Source: Alphaproteobacteria bacterium (lineage in GTDB: Bacteria > Pseudomonadota > Alphaproteobacteria > Reyranellales > Reyranellaceae). Taken from it: a stretch of DNA of 34,595 bases. A program made the translations under genes and the position numbers. The notes below the pieces were generated by a model that made no database searches, was not told the origin of the DNA, and saw nothing but the letters and a program-made list of their open reading frames with translations. Of the stretch, positions 16,391 to 24,171 are shown piece after piece. The stretch is taken from positions 1-34,595 of the forward strand of contig CANJHI010000043.1 of assembly GCA_947474005.1 (NCBI GenBank), in the 5' to 3' direction. How positions within the stretch are numbered: the first letter of the stretch is position 1; every line of letters begins with the position of its first letter.

Positions 16391-18067
16391 TCAGTCGTCG
16401 CCCTCGACGCCGTAGTCGGTCTTCGCCCGTTCCTTGCTGACCAGGCCCAGCCGCACATCGCGTTCGACCTGGGCGCGGTTGCGCTTGGCGGGATCGCCGA
16501 AGCCGCCGCCGCCCGGCATCTCGACCACCAGCCGTTCGCCGGCCGGGATGGTCTGGAAGCCCTTGGCCCGCAGCTCCTGGCCCGAGGCGAGCGAGAGGCG
16601 GCCGTTGCCGCCCGCCTTGCCGCCGTCACGGCCACGCGCCGGATGTTTGACCCGCTCGAAGGTGGCGAAGATGCCAAAGGGCGCGCCTTCGCGATGCTCG
16701 ACCTCCATCACCTGGCCGAGGCCGCCGCGGTGCTGGCCGGCGCCGCCGGAGTCCTGGCGGTATTCCTTCTTCCACACCACGACGGGCGCGATGGTTTCGG
16801 TGATCTCGACCGGCACGTTGCGCACGCCCGAGGGGAAGGGCGTGGCCGAGAGTCCATCGAGCGTCGGCCGGGCGCCGGTGCCGCCGGAATGGAAGGTCGT
16901 CACCATGAAGGGCCGGCTGTTGCCGATGGTGCCGGTCATGCCGTGGCCGGCGCCGAGCTTCAGGTTCCAAAGATTGCTGGTGCCCTCGGCCGGCACGCGG
17001 CCGGGGATCACCTGGTGCAGCGCATCGAAGCAGACGTCGGGCAGCATGTGGCCGATCGTGCTGCGCGCGTTCACCGCGGCGGGGAACAGCGCGTTGACGA
17101 TGGTGTTCTCGGGCGCCGTCACCAGGATCGAATCGAGTGTGCCGGCATTGTTGGGAATGGTCGGCGCCACGACGCACTTGATGCCGAAGGCGGTGTAGGC
17201 CTCGGTGTAGCACATCGGCGAATTGATGCCGTAGATCGACGAGCCCGAGGTGCCGGCATAGTCGACGGCGATGTGGTCGGCTGCGATGGTGACCGCGGCA
17301 TGCAGGTCGATCGGCGTGTCGTAGCCGTCGATCCGCATATGGCCCTTCCAGGTGCCGCGCGGCAGCTTGGAGATGGCCGCCACCATGCCGGCGCGGCTCT
17401 TCTCGATGATGTGGGTGCCGAGCTCGTCGAGATTGTCGATGCCGTGCTCGGCCATCATGGCCGAGAGCCGCCGCTCGCCGATGCCGTTGCAGCCGATCAG
17501 GGCGTGGAAGTCGCCCTCGACCTGCACCGGCTCGCGCACGTTGGCGCGCACGATGCGCATCACGCTCTCGTCGATCACGCCCTCGCGCATCAGCGGCAGC
17601 AGCGGCAGGAACAGGCCCTCGTGGAACACCTGCCTTCCGTCGGGCGATTGTCCGAGGCCGCCGATATCGACCACGTGCGTGGTGCAGGAGAACAGCGCCA
17701 CCAGTTTGCCGTCGTGGAAGGCGGGCGAGGTGACGACGATATCGTAGAGATGGCCGGTCCCCTTCCATGGGTCGTTGGTCACATAGGCATCGCCCGGCTT
17801 CATGGTCTCGACCGGGAACTCGCGGATGAAATGGATGACGCTGCGCGCCATCGAATTCACGTGGCCCGGCGTGCCGGTGACGGCCTGCGCCAGCATCTGG
17901 CCTTTCAGGTCGAACACGCCAGCCGAGATGTCGCCGGCCTCGCGGGCGCTGGTCGAGAAGGCGGTGCGCACCAGGGCGCGGGCCTGCTCCTCGACCACCG
18001 ACAGTAGCCGGTTCCACATCACTTGCAGGCGGATGTCAGCCAATGAGGTGTTGGGGGCCGTGCTCAT
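16391..18067 (-). CDS. hyuB: Hydantoinase B/oxoprolinase family subunit
   Basis: 558 residues, the usual length for HyuB, the B subunit of ATP-dependent N-methylhydantoinase, oxoprolinase and acetone-carboxylase-like enzymes. Recognisable blocks: MWNRLLSVVEEQARALVRTA near the start, PGDAYVTNDPWKGTGHLYD near residue 90, then PAEGTSNLWNLKLGAG. After these come GVRNVPVEITET, DSGGAGQHRGGLGQ, and the closing EMPGGGGFGDP. The ATG overlaps the TGA of hyuA (ATGA at 18064-18067), so translation is coupled and the two proteins should form a complex. The actual cyclic amide or carbonyl substrate cannot be read from sequence. Confidence 0.93.
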   Translation of the reverse strand: MSTAPNTSLADIRLQVMWNRLLSVVEEQARALVRTAFSTSAREAGDISAGVFDLKGQMLAQAVTGTPGHVNSMARSVIHFIREFPVETMKPGDAYVTNDPWKGTGHLYDIVVTSPAFHDGKLVALFSCTTHVVDIGGLGQSPDGRQVFHEGLFLPLLPLMREGVIDESVMRIVRANVREPVQVEGDFHALIGCNGIGERRLSAMMAEHGIDNLDELGTHIIEKSRAGMVAAISKLPRGTWKGHMRIDGYDTPIDLHAAVTIAADHIAVDYAGTSGSSIYGINSPMCYTEAYTAFGIKCVVAPTIPNNAGTLDSILVTAPENTIVNALFPAAVNARSTIGHMLPDVCFDALHQVIPGRVPAEGTSNLWNLKLGAGHGMTGTIGNSRPFMVTTFHSGGTGARPTLDGLSATPFPSGVRNVPVEITETIAPVVVWKKEYRQDSGGAGQHRGGLGQVMEVEHREGAPFGIFATFERVKHPARGRDGGKAGGNGRLSLASGQELRAKGFQTIPAGERLVVEMPGGGGFGDPAKRNRAQVERDVRLGLVSKERAKTDYGVEGDD

Positions 18068-20130
18068 GCGGAATCCTCCAGGACGATCTGGCCCACGGCA
18101 TTGATGCGGGCGCTAAAACCCTGCGGCACCACGGTGGTGGTGCCATCCTCGACGATCAGCGCCGGTCCGTCGAGCGACATGCCAGGCCTGAGCGCCGTGC
18201 GCTCGTGGATGGCAGCGTTCTCGCGCCGGCCGCTCGCCGGATCCAGAACCTCACGATGGCCGACCGGGGCGGGGGCTGCGCTCTTCGCAAGGTTCTTCAC
18301 CGGCTTGGGCAGCGGCCGCGCGGTGGCGATCGAGAGCGTCCAGGTCAGCGCCTCGACTTCCAGCTTGGGAATGGCGCGGCCGAACACCGTTTCATACGTC
18401 GCCTCGAAGCGGCGGCGGAGGTCGGGCGCGGCATCCGGGGCGAAAGCGCTGTTGGGCAAGGGGACTGCGATCTCGTGGCCCTGGCCGCGATAGCGCATGA
18501 AGGCGTGGCGTGTCTCGACCAGCTCCTCGCCGGGCGCCGCCGGCCGCACGACAGCCTCGGCCTCGGCGCGCATGGTGGCGAACAGCTCGTTCAGCATCTT
18601 GGCGTCGAACATGTCGAGCCTGACATGGCGCGTGCGCACGACCTCGTAGGCGATCGGCGCGCGCAGGAAGCCGAAGGCGGAGCCCACGCCAGCGCCCACC
18701 GGCACCACGACGCGCTTCATGCCGAGCTTGCGGGCGAGGCGCGCGGCATGGAGAGGTGCCGCGCCGCCGAAGGCGATCAGCGTGCGGTCGGCGGTGTCCT
18801 TGCCGTTTTCGACGGCATGCACGCGGGCGGCACTCGCCATGGTCTCGTCGACGATTTCCGTGACGCCGGCCGCCGCGCCCTGAGGATCGGTTTTCAGCGC
18901 GCTGGCCAGCGCCTGAAGAGCCGTCCTGGCCTTGTCGGGATAAAGCGGCAGCGCGCCGCCGGCGAAACGCGCCGGATCGAGACGGCCGAGCGCGGTGTCG
19001 GCGTCGGTCACCGTGGGTTCGGTGCCGCCGTTGCCGTAGCAGGCGGGGCCCGGAACGCCGCCGGCCGAATCGGGGCCGACCTGGATGCGGCCCAGCGCAT
19101 CGAGCCGGGCGATCGAGCCGCCACCCGCGCCGATCTCGACCAGTTCGATCACCGGGATGCGCACCGGCAGGCCGCTGCCCTGCACGAAGCGATAGGCGCG
19201 CGCGACCTCGAACTGGCGCGAGCGTTGCAGTTCCAGATCGTCGAGCAGGGTGAGCTTGGCCGTGGTGCCGCCCATGTCGAAGGCGACGGCCTTGGCGATG
19301 CCGTTCTCTGCCGCGACCGTGAGCGCCAGGATGGCGCCGCCGGCCGGGCCCGATTCGACCAGGCGCACGGGGTAGCGCCGCGCCGTGTCGACGGTGGTGA
19401 TGCCGCCCGACGACATCATCAACAGTAGCGGGCCGGCGATGCCCTCTTTCTTGAGGTCGCGTTCGAGCTGGCCGAGATAGCCCGCCATGCGCGGCAGCAC
19501 ATAGGCGTTGGCGATGGTGGTCGAGGTCCGCTCGTATTCGCGGATCTCGGGGCAGACCTCGCAGGAAAGCGAGATGGCGATGCCCGGCAGTTCCTCGGCC
19601 AGGATCTGGCCGGCGCGACGTTCGTGCGCCTCGTGCGTGAAGCTGTGGAGGAAGCAGACGGCCACCGCCTCGATCTTGCGCTGGCGCAACTCGATCGCCA
19701 CGGCACGCACGGCTGCTTCGTCGAGCGCCAGCAGCACGGCGCCATCGGCCGCCACGCGTTCGGGCACGCCGAAGCGCAGGTCGCGCGGCACCAACGGGTC
19801 GGGCCGCTCCATGTAGATGTCGTACTGCTCGAAGCGGTGCTCCCAGGCGATCTCGACGGAATCGCGAAAGCCTTCCGTCGTGACCAGCGCCGTGCGCGCA
19901 CCCTTGCGCTCGATCAACGCATTGGTGGCCAGCGTCGTGCCGTGCACCACCAGGGTGACCTCGGAGGCGGCCACCTTGGCCTCGGCCAGGATGGTGCGCA
20001 CGCCGTCCAGCACCGCGCGCTCGGGCGCGTCGGGCGTCGTCAGCAGCTTTATGGAATGGGCGCGGTCGGAAGTTTCCAGGACCACATCGGTGAACGTACC
20101 GCCGATATCGACGGCCAAGCGTGCTGACAT
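18064..20130 (-). CDS. hyuA: Hydantoinase A/oxoprolinase family subunit
   Basis: 688-residue ATP-dependent subunit with an ASKHA-type (actin-like) fold. RLAVDIGGTFTDVVLE at the N-terminus is the first phosphate-binding loop. VVHGTTLATNALIERKG, then EYERTSTTIANAYVLP, VESGPAGGAILAL and VAFDMGGTTAKLTL (second phosphate loop) follow in the family order. GAGGGSIARLDALG and GPACYGNGGTEPTVTDAD are also diagnostic. It activates the carbonyl of a cyclic amide or similar substrate by phosphorylation, for hydrolysis or carboxylation with HyuB. It starts five bases after the Bug gene stop and its Shine-Dalgarno lies in the end of that gene, so the three genes form one operon. Confidence 0.94.
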   Translation of the reverse strand: MSARLAVDIGGTFTDVVLETSDRAHSIKLLTTPDAPERAVLDGVRTILAEAKVAASEVTLVVHGTTLATNALIERKGARTALVTTEGFRDSVEIAWEHRFEQYDIYMERPDPLVPRDLRFGVPERVAADGAVLLALDEAAVRAVAIELRQRKIEAVAVCFLHSFTHEAHERRAGQILAEELPGIAISLSCEVCPEIREYERTSTTIANAYVLPRMAGYLGQLERDLKKEGIAGPLLLMMSSGGITTVDTARRYPVRLVESGPAGGAILALTVAAENGIAKAVAFDMGGTTAKLTLLDDLELQRSRQFEVARAYRFVQGSGLPVRIPVIELVEIGAGGGSIARLDALGRIQVGPDSAGGVPGPACYGNGGTEPTVTDADTALGRLDPARFAGGALPLYPDKARTALQALASALKTDPQGAAAGVTEIVDETMASAARVHAVENGKDTADRTLIAFGGAAPLHAARLARKLGMKRVVVPVGAGVGSAFGFLRAPIAYEVVRTRHVRLDMFDAKMLNELFATMRAEAEAVVRPAAPGEELVETRHAFMRYRGQGHEIAVPLPNSAFAPDAAPDLRRRFEATYETVFGRAIPKLEVEALTWTLSIATARPLPKPVKNLAKSAAPAPVGHREVLDPASGRRENAAIHERTALRPGMSLDGPALIVEDGTTTVVPQGFSARINAVGQIVLEDSA

Positions 20131-20135
20131 AATCT

Positions 20136-21092
20136 TCAGTTCTCGTCGATCTTGATGTTGCCCTTGGCGACGACGTCGCCCCAGGTTTTGAGGTCGCGCT
20201 GGAGATAGGCGATGTACTCGGCGCGCGGCATGGTCGCGGGATGCAGGCCCTGCTCGTCGTACTTCGCCTTGACCGCCGGATCGGCCATGACTTTCAGGAT
20301 GGCGGCCGTCAGTACCGCGATCACCGGCTCGGGCGTCTTCGGTGGGGCGGCGATCGCGTACCAGTTCTCGGCCTGATAGCCCGGCACCACTTCGGCGATC
20401 GCGGGCGTGTCGGGCAGCACCGGCCAGCGCTCGGGCGAGGTCACGGCCATGGCGCGCACCTTGCCGCCGCGGATCAGGCCCAGGGTGGCGGGATCGCCGA
20501 AATAGGCATCGACGATGCCGGCGGCGAGGTCGTTCAGCGCGGGGCCGGTGCCGCGATAGGGCACGTGGATCATTTTAAGGCCGGACATCTGCGTGAAGAG
20601 TTCGCCGGCGAGATGCTGGCTGGTGCCGATGCCGCCCGAGGCCCAGCGGATTTCAGTACGCTTGGCGAGATCCATGAACTCGGGCAGCGTCTTGGCCGGC
20701 AGGTCGTTGCGCACCGCCACGATGAAGGGCATGCGCACCAGGCGCGTGATGTGCGACAGCGCCATCGGATCGTAGGGCATCTTGCGCAGGTGCGGCCCCG
20801 CGGTCAGCGTGCCGACGCCGGTGAGGCTGAGCGTGTAGCCGTCGGGCGGGGCATGTGACATCGCCTCGACGCCGATGATGCCGCCGGCGCCACCCTTGTT
20901 TTCGATCACGATCGGCTGGCCGAGTTCCTTCGACAGCGGCTCCATCAGCAGGCGCGCGGTCATATCGACGCCGCCGCCGGGCGGAAAGGGCACAATGATC
21001 TTGATCGGCCGGTCGGGATATTTGCCTTGCGCATGTGCGGCGGCGGGCAACGCCAGAGCCCCGGCAAGCAACGTTCGACGACTGATACTCAA
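20136..21092 (-). CDS. Bug-family solute-binding protein, first gene of the hyuAB operon
   Basis: 318-residue periplasmic TctC/Bug protein. The signal peptide is SISRRTLLAGALALPAAAHA with a twin-arginine-like SRRTLLAG, then QGKYPDRPIKIIVPFPPGGG. The family blocks IENKGGAGGIIGVEAM, PPDGYTLSLTG and PYRGTGPALNDLAAG are all present. I place the start at a TTG (21092) with GGGAG seven bases upstream. The frame is open further, to 21179, but that extension runs into a repeat and has no conserved content. Co-transcription with hyuA and hyuB suggests it captures the substrate of that enzyme, perhaps a hydantoin or lactam. No TctA/TctB genes are present. Confidence 0.9.
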   Translation of the reverse strand: MSISRRTLLAGALALPAAAHAQGKYPDRPIKIIVPFPPGGGVDMTARLLMEPLSKELGQPIVIENKGGAGGIIGVEAMSHAPPDGYTLSLTGVGTLTAGPHLRKMPYDPMALSHITRLVRMPFIVAVRNDLPAKTLPEFMDLAKRTEIRWASGGIGTSQHLAGELFTQMSGLKMIHVPYRGTGPALNDLAAGIVDAYFGDPATLGLIRGGKVRAMAVTSPERWPVLPDTPAIAEVVPGYQAENWYAIAAPPKTPEPVIAVLTAAILKVMADPAVKAKYDEQGLHPATMPRAEYIAYLQRDLKTWGDVVAKGNIKIDEN

Positions 21093-21161
21093 GGTAATCT
21101 CCCAATACTCCCCGGTGGCAGCGTAGTGGACATCGCTTGCAAGGGAAACGATTCCAGCTCT

Positions 21162-21209
21162 GCGCTGGGGGCGCGCCACTCCAGTGGCGCGGTCATGGCT
21201 CGTGAGAAG
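21162..21209 (+). repeat. 48-bp REP-like repeat, copy A
   Basis: Matches copy B (21551-21598, opposite strand) at 45 of 48 positions. The core GCGCCACTCCAGTGGCGC is itself a palindrome with 8-bp arms. Outside the 48 bp the match continues through CTCT with a one-base gap. It lies between the antitoxin-like gene and the Bug gene, within what would be the leader of the Bug operon. Confidence 0.8.
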
Positions 21210-21258
21210 TCGCGTATGAATGCTTCGACAAGCCGCCTTTTCACCGAGCTTGTAGGCG

Positions 21259-21468
21259 TCACTTCCGCTTCTGGTCGGTGCGGTGCCGGGCGATCACCCG
21301 GTCGGCTATCTTGTCGAGATAGTTGTCGAGATCGGCGAAGGAATCGAACGCCTTGTAACGGCCGGCCTTCAGATCATCGATTCCGATGCGAGCCGCTTCG
21401 CGCAGAGCCTTCAGACGTGCGCGATACTCGGCTTGGTGATTACCCAGAGCGACATTGTGCGTCGACAT
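21259..21468 (-). CDS. Truncated ParD-type antitoxin, orphan
   Basis: 69 residues. The first 15, MSTHNVALGNHQAEY, look like the start of a ParD ribbon-helix-helix antitoxin (NVxLxxHQAE). The rest, RARLKALREAARIGIDD followed by LKAGRYKAFDS and a helix, looks like the toxin-binding C-terminal half. The roughly 30 residues normally between them, which hold the two DNA-binding helices, are missing without a frameshift. No ParE toxin follows; only 50 bp separate its stop from repeat copy A. The gene is bracketed by inverted copies of a 48-bp repeat. It is less GC-rich than its neighbours, which fits horizontal origin. Start ATG at 21468 with CGGAG upstream. It may be a relic, or may still bind a toxin encoded elsewhere. 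The family call is from memory. Confidence 0.6.
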   Translation of the reverse strand: MSTHNVALGNHQAEYRARLKALREAARIGIDDLKAGRYKAFDSFADLDNYLDKIADRVIARHRTDQKRK

Positions 21469-21530
21469 GGAACGGCTCCGTTATTCACCAACATAATACG
21501 CTAGTCGCCGGGAAGGTCATTGCTGGGGGT

Positions 21531-21548
21531 GAGCCACTCAAGTGGCGC
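21531..21548. repeat. Secondary palindrome next to repeat copy B
   Basis: GAGCCACTCAAGTGGCGC resembles the core palindrome of the 48-bp repeat (GCCACT, two central bases, AGTGGC). With copy B it forms a head-to-head double, as seen in paired REP arrangements. Confidence 0.55.
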
Positions 21549-21550
21549 TT

Positions 21551-21598
21551 CTTCTCAAGAGCGATGACCGCGCCACTGGAGTGGCGCGCCCGCAGCGC
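21551..21598 (-). repeat. 48-bp REP-like repeat, copy B (inverted)
   Basis: Inverted counterpart of copy A, differing at three positions, with the palindromic core GCGCCACTGGAGTGGCGC. Its outer end touches the stop codon of the class V aminotransferase gene (TAG at 21598-21600), so it sits exactly at that gene's 3' end and may end its transcript. Confidence 0.8.
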
Positions 21599-22746
21599 TA
21601 GAGACCTACTTTCTTGAACACCTCGACGAAGCGCTCGACGTCTTCCTCGTCGTTGTAGACGTGCGGGCTGATGCGCAGCCGGCCGAGGCGCGGCGCGGCA
21701 TGGACGTTTTCCGCCGCCAGCCGCTTGGGCAGGTCGGGTGCCATGCCCTTGGGAAAAGCGAGGCTGAGTACATGCGGGGCGCGCAGCTTCTTGTCGAGTA
21801 CCTGGACGCCCGTGTTGGCGAGGCCGTCGGCCAGAAGGTCGGTGAGCATGGAGAGCCGGGCCACGATCGGCGCGTTGCCCCACGCCGCCATCATCTCCAT
21901 GCCGATCGCCGCCATCTCCATGGAGACGAAATGGTCGCGTTCGCCCATGTCGTAGCGCTTGGCGCCGTCGGTGTAGGAAACGTCGCGGAAATAGAGCGTG
22001 TCCTCGGCCGAGACGGCGCGGCGCGCGCCGGCGGTCTGCTCCAGCGGCACGCCGTTCTGGTGGCGCTTGGCGACATACATGAAGGCGCGGCCATAGGGGC
22101 CCAGCACCCATTTATAAGTCGGAAAGATCAGGAAATCGGGATCGAGGGTTTTCACATCGATCTTGCGCACGCCGACATCGTGCGTGGCGTCGACCAGCAG
22201 GGCCGAGCCTTTCGCCTTCGCGGCCTTTGCGATGCGCGCCATGTCGAGCGCGCCGCCGTCGGACCAGTGCACGGAGGAGATCGACACCAGCGCGAGTGGT
22301 GCCGCGCCGGCGCGGTCGATGGCCGCCAAGACGGCTGAGGTCCAGTCGCCGTCGGCCGGTTGCTTCACCTGCTCGACGCTGAAGCCACCGGCTTCGGCGC
22401 GGCTCATCCATTCCAATACCGGCGAGGTATGGTCGTCCTGCAGCACCAGCACGCGGCTGCCGCGCGGAATCTTGAGTACCTTGCCCGCGGTCGACACGCC
22501 GTAGCCGACCGAAGGGATCAAGGCCACGTCCACGGAGTCGGCGCCGATCAGGGCGGCGGCGGCCTTGCGCGCGCGGTCGTACTGCTGCGCCTGGAAGCCG
22601 GCGTCCAGTTTCCACGGCTGGCCCTTGCGGCCGATGGCAGCGCGGCCTGCCTCCTGCACGGCCAGCGGCAGCGGGCTCCACGAGGCGGCGTTCAGGAAGC
22701 AGACGTCGCGCGGCATGTCGAAGAGGGCGCGTTGGGAGGGCAGCAT
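21598..22746 (-). CDS. Class V aminotransferase-fold PLP enzyme
   Basis: PLP-dependent enzyme of 382 residues, similar in build to isopenicillin-N-epimerase and cysteine-desulfurase-like proteins. It starts MLPSQRALFDMPRDVCFLNA, typical of a group of uncharacterised family members. The cofactor Asp is in LLVDATHDVG (Asp186), and the Schiff-base Lys in FPTYKWVLGPYG (Lys212). The reaction (transamination, desulfuration or epimerisation) is not readable. I prefer the ATG at 22746, because GGAG stands nine bases ahead of it; an in-frame ATG at 22761 would add five residues. Its 3' end abuts repeat copy B. It diverges from the BtuF-like gene. Confidence 0.88.
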   Translation of the reverse strand: MLPSQRALFDMPRDVCFLNAASWSPLPLAVQEAGRAAIGRKGQPWKLDAGFQAQQYDRARKAAAALIGADSVDVALIPSVGYGVSTAGKVLKIPRGSRVLVLQDDHTSPVLEWMSRAEAGGFSVEQVKQPADGDWTSAVLAAIDRAGAAPLALVSISSVHWSDGGALDMARIAKAAKAKGSALLVDATHDVGVRKIDVKTLDPDFLIFPTYKWVLGPYGRAFMYVAKRHQNGVPLEQTAGARRAVSAEDTLYFRDVSYTDGAKRYDMGERDHFVSMEMAAIGMEMMAAWGNAPIVARLSMLTDLLADGLANTGVQVLDKKLRAPHVLSLAFPKGMAPDLPKRLAAENVHAAPRLGRLRISPHVYNDEEDVERFVEVFKKVGL

Positions 22747-22834
22747 GTTTTCAGGCTCCATCGATCGGTACGATCGACAGACTAGCGCGCGCTCGCGTCG
22801 ATACCGGCAATAAAAAAGGTATAGGCTGCCCTGC

Positions 22835-23611
22835 ATGCGTCACTTCCCGCCGCGCCGTCTGATCTGTCTCACCGAGGAAACGGTCGAGACGCTCTATCTG
22901 CTGGGCGAGCAGGATCGCATCGTCGGCGTCTCGGGCTATGCCGTGCGGCCGCCCGAAGTGCGGCAGAAGCCGCGGGTCAGCGCCTTCACCTCGGCCCGCC
23001 TGGACAAGATATTGGCTCTGAAGCCCGATCTGGTGTTGGCCTTTTCCGACCTGCAGGCCGACATCGTGAGCGATCTCGCCAAGGCGGGCGTGGCGGTGCA
23101 TCTGTTCAACCAGCGCGACCTCGCCGGCATCTTCGCCATGATCCGCACCGTCGGCGCCTTGATCGGTGAAAGCGCGAAGGCCGAGGCGCTAGCGCAGACC
23201 CTCGAGGAACGCATTGCCACCGTGGCCCAGGAGAGCCGGACGGCGACGCACCGGCCAAAAGTCTACTTCGAGGAATGGAACGATCCGATGATCTCGGCCA
23301 TCGGCTGGGTCTCGGAGCTGATCGAGATCGCGGGCGGCGAGGAGGTGTTCCGTCACCTGCGCGGTGCGCCGGGGGCACGCGAGCGCATCGTCACGTCGGA
23401 GGCGGTGATCGCCGCCCAACCCGACGTGATCCTGGCGTCATGGTGCGGCAAGAAAGTCGTGCCGCGCCAGATCGTCGAGCGGCCGGGCTGGTCCACCGTG
23501 CCGGCTGTCGCCAACGGCCGCATCGTCGAGATCAAGTCGACGCTGATCCTGCAGCCCGGCCCCGCCGCGCTGACCGACGGACTCGATGCGATCAGGGTGG
23601 CTCTGAGATAA
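22835..23611 (+). CDS. BtuF-like periplasmic-binding-fold protein (cobalamin/iron-siderophore type)
   Basis: 258 residues of the Peripla_BP_2 (TroA-like helical backbone) fold: RRLICLTEETVETLYLLGEQ, then DRIVGVSGYA, LDKILALKPDLVLAFSDLQ and GWSTVPAVANGRIVEI, the standard BtuF sequence of blocks. There is no N-terminal signal peptide: conservation begins within the first ten residues. Such leaderless cobalamin-binding-like proteins occur widely in Proteobacteria and may act in the cytoplasm, so transport is not certain. No BtuC/BtuD gene follows. The ATG at 22835 sits 73 bp from an upstream A/T-rich stretch and divergent gene; no cobalamin riboswitch fits in that space. Confidence 0.87.
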   Translation: MRHFPPRRLICLTEETVETLYLLGEQDRIVGVSGYAVRPPEVRQKPRVSAFTSARLDKILALKPDLVLAFSDLQADIVSDLAKAGVAVHLFNQRDLAGIFAMIRTVGALIGESAKAEALAQTLEERIATVAQESRTATHRPKVYFEEWNDPMISAIGWVSELIEIAGGEEVFRHLRGAPGARERIVTSEAVIAAQPDVILASWCGKKVVPRQIVERPGWSTVPAVANGRIVEIKSTLILQPGPAALTDGLDAIRVALR

Positions 23612-23721
23612 GTTTCGGCGGGGCCGGCATGAGGATGTCTCGTGCACCTGATTACCTGCCACATCATTGAGAGGTCACCGCGCGAGGGCCACGTTCAGCT
23701 CATCAACCCGAGGAGGGAGAG

Positions 23722-23979
23722 ATGAGCTTTCAGGCCCGTAACCGTCTCACCGTCGAGCAGAATCTGTTTGTGACGCCAGCCGCCGCGAAGGTCGCTGCTC
23801 CGCCGTCGTTGCGCCAACGTCTCGCCCTTACCGTCGCGGTGTGGAGCGAGCGCACGGCGGCCCGGCGTTGCCTGGCCCAGATGGATGCCCGCAGCCTGCG
23901 CGATGCTGGTATTTCGCCCGCCGCCGCCGCCTACGAATCGGGCAAGCCGTTCTGGCAGGGCATGGGCGGGCTGCGCTAA
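23722..23979 (+). CDS. DUF1127 (YjiS-like) small protein
   Basis: 85 residues. The C-terminal half has the DUF1127 pattern: RCLAQMDARSLRDAGISPAAA followed by YESGKPFW. Preceding it is a hydrophobic-basic helix (LALTVAVWSERTAARR). These small Arg-rich proteins are common in Alphaproteobacteria; some take part in RNA binding or in phosphate and carbon metabolism control. A strong GGAGG site precedes the ATG at 23722. It is monocistronic, with a hairpin and the EcfG promoter of the trehalose operon downstream. Confidence 0.88.
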   Translation: MSFQARNRLTVEQNLFVTPAAAKVAAPPSLRQRLALTVAVWSERTAARRCLAQMDARSLRDAGISPAAAAYESGKPFWQGMGGLR

Positions 23980-24007
23980 GCGGATTTCGCCACAGGATCG
24001 TCACATC

Positions 24008-24026
24008 TCCGCGGCTTTTTCGCGGA
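24008..24026 (+). terminator. Hairpin between DUF1127 gene and trehalose operon
   Basis: TCCGCG (24008-24013) and CGCGGA (24021-24026) form a 6-bp stem over a T-rich loop (GCTTTTT), 28 bp after the DUF1127 stop. The right arm overlaps the -35 element of the EcfG-type promoter, so transcription from upstream and stress-promoter use could interfere. Confidence 0.4.
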
Positions 24027-24048
24027 ACCCCGATCACCAGAGGACGTT
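24024..24048 (+). promoter_or_regulatory. EcfG-type general stress promoter of the trehalose operon
   Basis: GGAAC at 24024-24028, then exactly 16 bases, then CGTT at 24045-24048. This matches the established alphaproteobacterial EcfG consensus (GGAAC-N16/17-CGTT) at every specified base. It is in the right orientation, 124 bp ahead of the otsB start, with no gene between. Trehalose synthesis genes are known members of the EcfG regulon in rhizobia and relatives, so context agrees. Confidence 0.8.
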
Positions 24049-24171
24049 GAATATACGCGCGTGAAGCGTGGACGCTGACGGGAGAGGTCCGCGCGCGCTG
24101 TCGTCAGCGTGTTGTGGTGGTGGTCCCTTCGCGTCTCGAGATCAACCTTGGCGCAAGGGGGCACGTGCAGG

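Noticed and set aside
16337..18007. Plus-strand frame of 556 codons antisense to hyuB
   Set aside because: Low-complexity Ala/Gly/His/Arg composition, and hyuB is unmistakable on the opposite strand.
21210..21258. Remnant of a ParE toxin gene downstream of the antitoxin-like gene
   Set aside because: Only about 50 bp separate the antitoxin stop from the repeat, and no reading frame there resembles a ParE N-terminus.
21162..21598. CRISPR-like repeat array
   Set aside because: Only two copies, in inverted orientation and 341 bp apart, with a gene between; there are no regular spacers and no cas genes.
22762..22834. Cobalamin riboswitch upstream of the BtuF-like gene
   Set aside because: The intergenic space is only 73 bp, too short for the roughly 200-nt element, and the conserved B12-box sequence is not seen.
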